64,000 bases of DNA. Source: Dokdonella_A sp040005635 (GTDB lineage: Bacteria; Pseudomonadota; Gammaproteobacteria; Xanthomonadales; Rhodanobacteraceae). The stretch spans positions 39,101 to 103,100 of the forward strand of contig JBDTYM010000002.1 in NCBI GenBank assembly GCA_040005635.1, given 5' to 3'. The translations under genes and the position numbers were made by a program. Below, piece by piece: positions 63,026 through 64,000 of the stretch. Under the pieces are notes generated by a model that worked only from the letters and a program-made list of their open reading frames with translations, had not been told where the DNA came from and made no database searches. Numbering within the stretch: position 1 is the stretch's first letter; each line of letters starts with the position of its first letter.

Positions 63026-64000
63026 ATGGCTGGCCGCATCCCCGAGAAATTCATCGACGACCTCCTGGCGCGCATCGACATCGTCGATGTGATCCAGGAG
63101 CGCGTGCCGTTGAAGAAATCCGGGCGCGACTGGTCGGCGCGCTGCCCGTTCCACGACGAGCGCTCGCCTTCGTTCACGGTCAGCCCGGCCAAGCAGTTCT
63201 ATCACTGCTTCGGCTGCGGTGTGCACGGCAGCGCGATCGGCTTTTTGATGAATTACGACCGCCTCGAGTTTCCCGACGCAGTCGAGGAACTGGCGAATCG
63301 CGCGGGCCTCAAGGTGCCCTACGAGGGCGGCCGCGAGGCGCCGCGCGAGGATGCGACGGATCTGTACAACCTGCTCGATGCGGCAGCAAAGTTCTTTCGG
63401 CGCCAACTCGATGCGCATGCCGCGGCACGCGCGTACTTCGCCCAGCGCGGCCTCGACGACACGATCCTCGCGCGCTTCAACCTCGGCTACGCGCCGGACC
63501 AGTGGGACGCGCTGAAAAACGCGCTCGGCACCAATGCGCAGCGTATCGGCCTGCTCGAGAAAACCGGCATGCTGACCAGCGGCGATCGTGGCACCAAGTA
63601 CGACCGCTTTCGCGACCGCGTGATGTTCCCGATCCTCGATCGCCGCGGCCGCACGATTGCATTTGGCGGGAGAATTTTCGGCGCACCTCCGGTACGCGAC
63701 GGTCAAGAAGGAGCGGGCGCCGCGGCGCCGAAATCCGACGGTCCGAAATACCTGAATTCTCCCGAGACCCCGCTATTTCACAAGGGCCGCGAGTTGTTCG
63801 GCCTGTGGCAGGTACGCGAGGCGCATACGAAGATTCCGCGCCTGATCGTCGTCGAAGGCTATATGGACGTGATCAGCCTGCACCAATTCGGCGTGACGCA
63901 GGCGGTCGCAACGCTCGGTACCGCGACGACGCGAGATCACGCGGAAATCCTTTTCAGGCAATGTGCCGATGTGTACTTCTGCTTCGACGGCGACCGCGCC
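63026..64000 (+). CDS. dnaG: DNA primase DnaG, N-terminal part
   Basis: At least 325 residues; the gene runs off the right edge. The zinc-binding domain has CPFHDERSPSF and HCFGCG, the CHCC type. The catalytic core starts around residue 110 and contains FGGRIF, YLNSPETPLFHKG and the TOPRIM motif VVEGYMDVIS, ending at FDGDRA. A Gly/Ala-rich insert of about 15 residues lies between FGGRIF and YLNSPET, unlike E. coli DnaG. Start ATG 63026 follows a stop in frame upstream. Confidence 0.95.
   Translation, partial: MAGRIPEKFIDDLLARIDIVDVIQERVPLKKSGRDWSARCPFHDERSPSFTVSPAKQFYHCFGCGVHGSAIGFLMNYDRLEFPDAVEELANRAGLKVPYEGGREAPREDATDLYNLLDAAAKFFRRQLDAHAAARAYFAQRGLDDTILARFNLGYAPDQWDALKNALGTNAQRIGLLEKTGMLTSGDRGTKYDRFRDRVMFPILDRRGRTIAFGGRIFGAPPVRDGQEGAGAAAPKSDGPKYLNSPETPLFHKGRELFGLWQVREAHTKIPRLIVVEGYMDVISLHQFGVTQAVATLGTATTRDHAEILFRQCADVYFCFDGDRA

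Overview
This 64 kb window of GC-rich DNA is a chromosomal stretch from a gammaproteobacterium of the Xanthomonadales (Lysobacterales), most likely a Rhodanobacteraceae/Dokdonella-like bacterium. This is inferred from gene content and order: engB–cytochrome c4–tandem dsbA–EEP hydrolase, tsaD–rpsU–yqeY–dnaG, a plant-type GshA, a large TonB-dependent receptor, a secreted tricorn-like peptidase, and dispersed REP-like repeats. No rRNA, tRNA, CRISPR array, transposase or phage gene was seen. Genes are densely packed on both strands.

Region 1 (1-11225) is the most unusual part. A minus-strand sugar transferase of the type found in XrtA/PEP-CTERM exopolysaccharide loci runs off the left edge. Divergent from it is a nine-gene, almost gapless plus-strand operon. 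It encodes an acyl-CoA dehydrogenase-like flavoprotein, an aminoacyl-tRNA-synthetase-like amino acid:[carrier protein] ligase, a DUF1839 protein, an AcpS-type phosphopantetheinyl transferase, a small carrier protein, a GH2/beta-mannosidase-like protein, a tandem alpha/beta hydrolase (first nucleophile degenerate, second a Cys), an OafA-type membrane acyltransferase and a carboxylesterase. The first five genes look like a machine that loads an amino acid onto a carrier protein outside ribosomal or classical NRPS chemistry. The last four look like carbohydrate or acyl-transfer partners. Together they could aminoacylate a surface glycan or a small metabolite; that product is inference.

Region 2 (11310-18884) is housekeeping and small metabolism: glmS, a LOG-family protein, a TfoX C-terminal-domain protein, free-Met-(R)-sulfoxide reductase, a TMEM175-like channel with bioD, a polytopic membrane protein, a small unknown and a TonB-type transducer.

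Region 3 (18905-34557) holds large exported proteins and regulators: a tricorn-like S41 peptidase, two related giant secreted proteins sharing an N-terminal domain and a C-terminal FA[N/D]GFDG motif, a membrane-anchored winged-helix/TPR regulator, gshA and a LysR regulator.

Region 4 (34853-45521) covers envelope and redox: a GNAT, engB, cytochrome c4 followed by three tandem dsbA genes, an EEP-family hydrolase, a TonB-dependent receptor and soluble lytic transglycosylase.

Region 5 (45518-59765) holds a quinone oxidoreductase, an NDUFA9-like protein, a DUF1348 protein behind a strong palindrome, cca, a DUF218 protein, a MidA-like methyltransferase, dispersed folate-related genes (a folM-like pteridine reductase, folK, folB), and a rearranged Anbu peptidase / alpha-E / circularly permuted ATP-grasp locus.

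Region 6 (59766-64000) has a decayed tail of a sorted surface protein, an inverted-repeat element, tsaD, and the rpsU–yqeY–dnaG block interrupted by an opposed gene. dnaG runs off the right edge.
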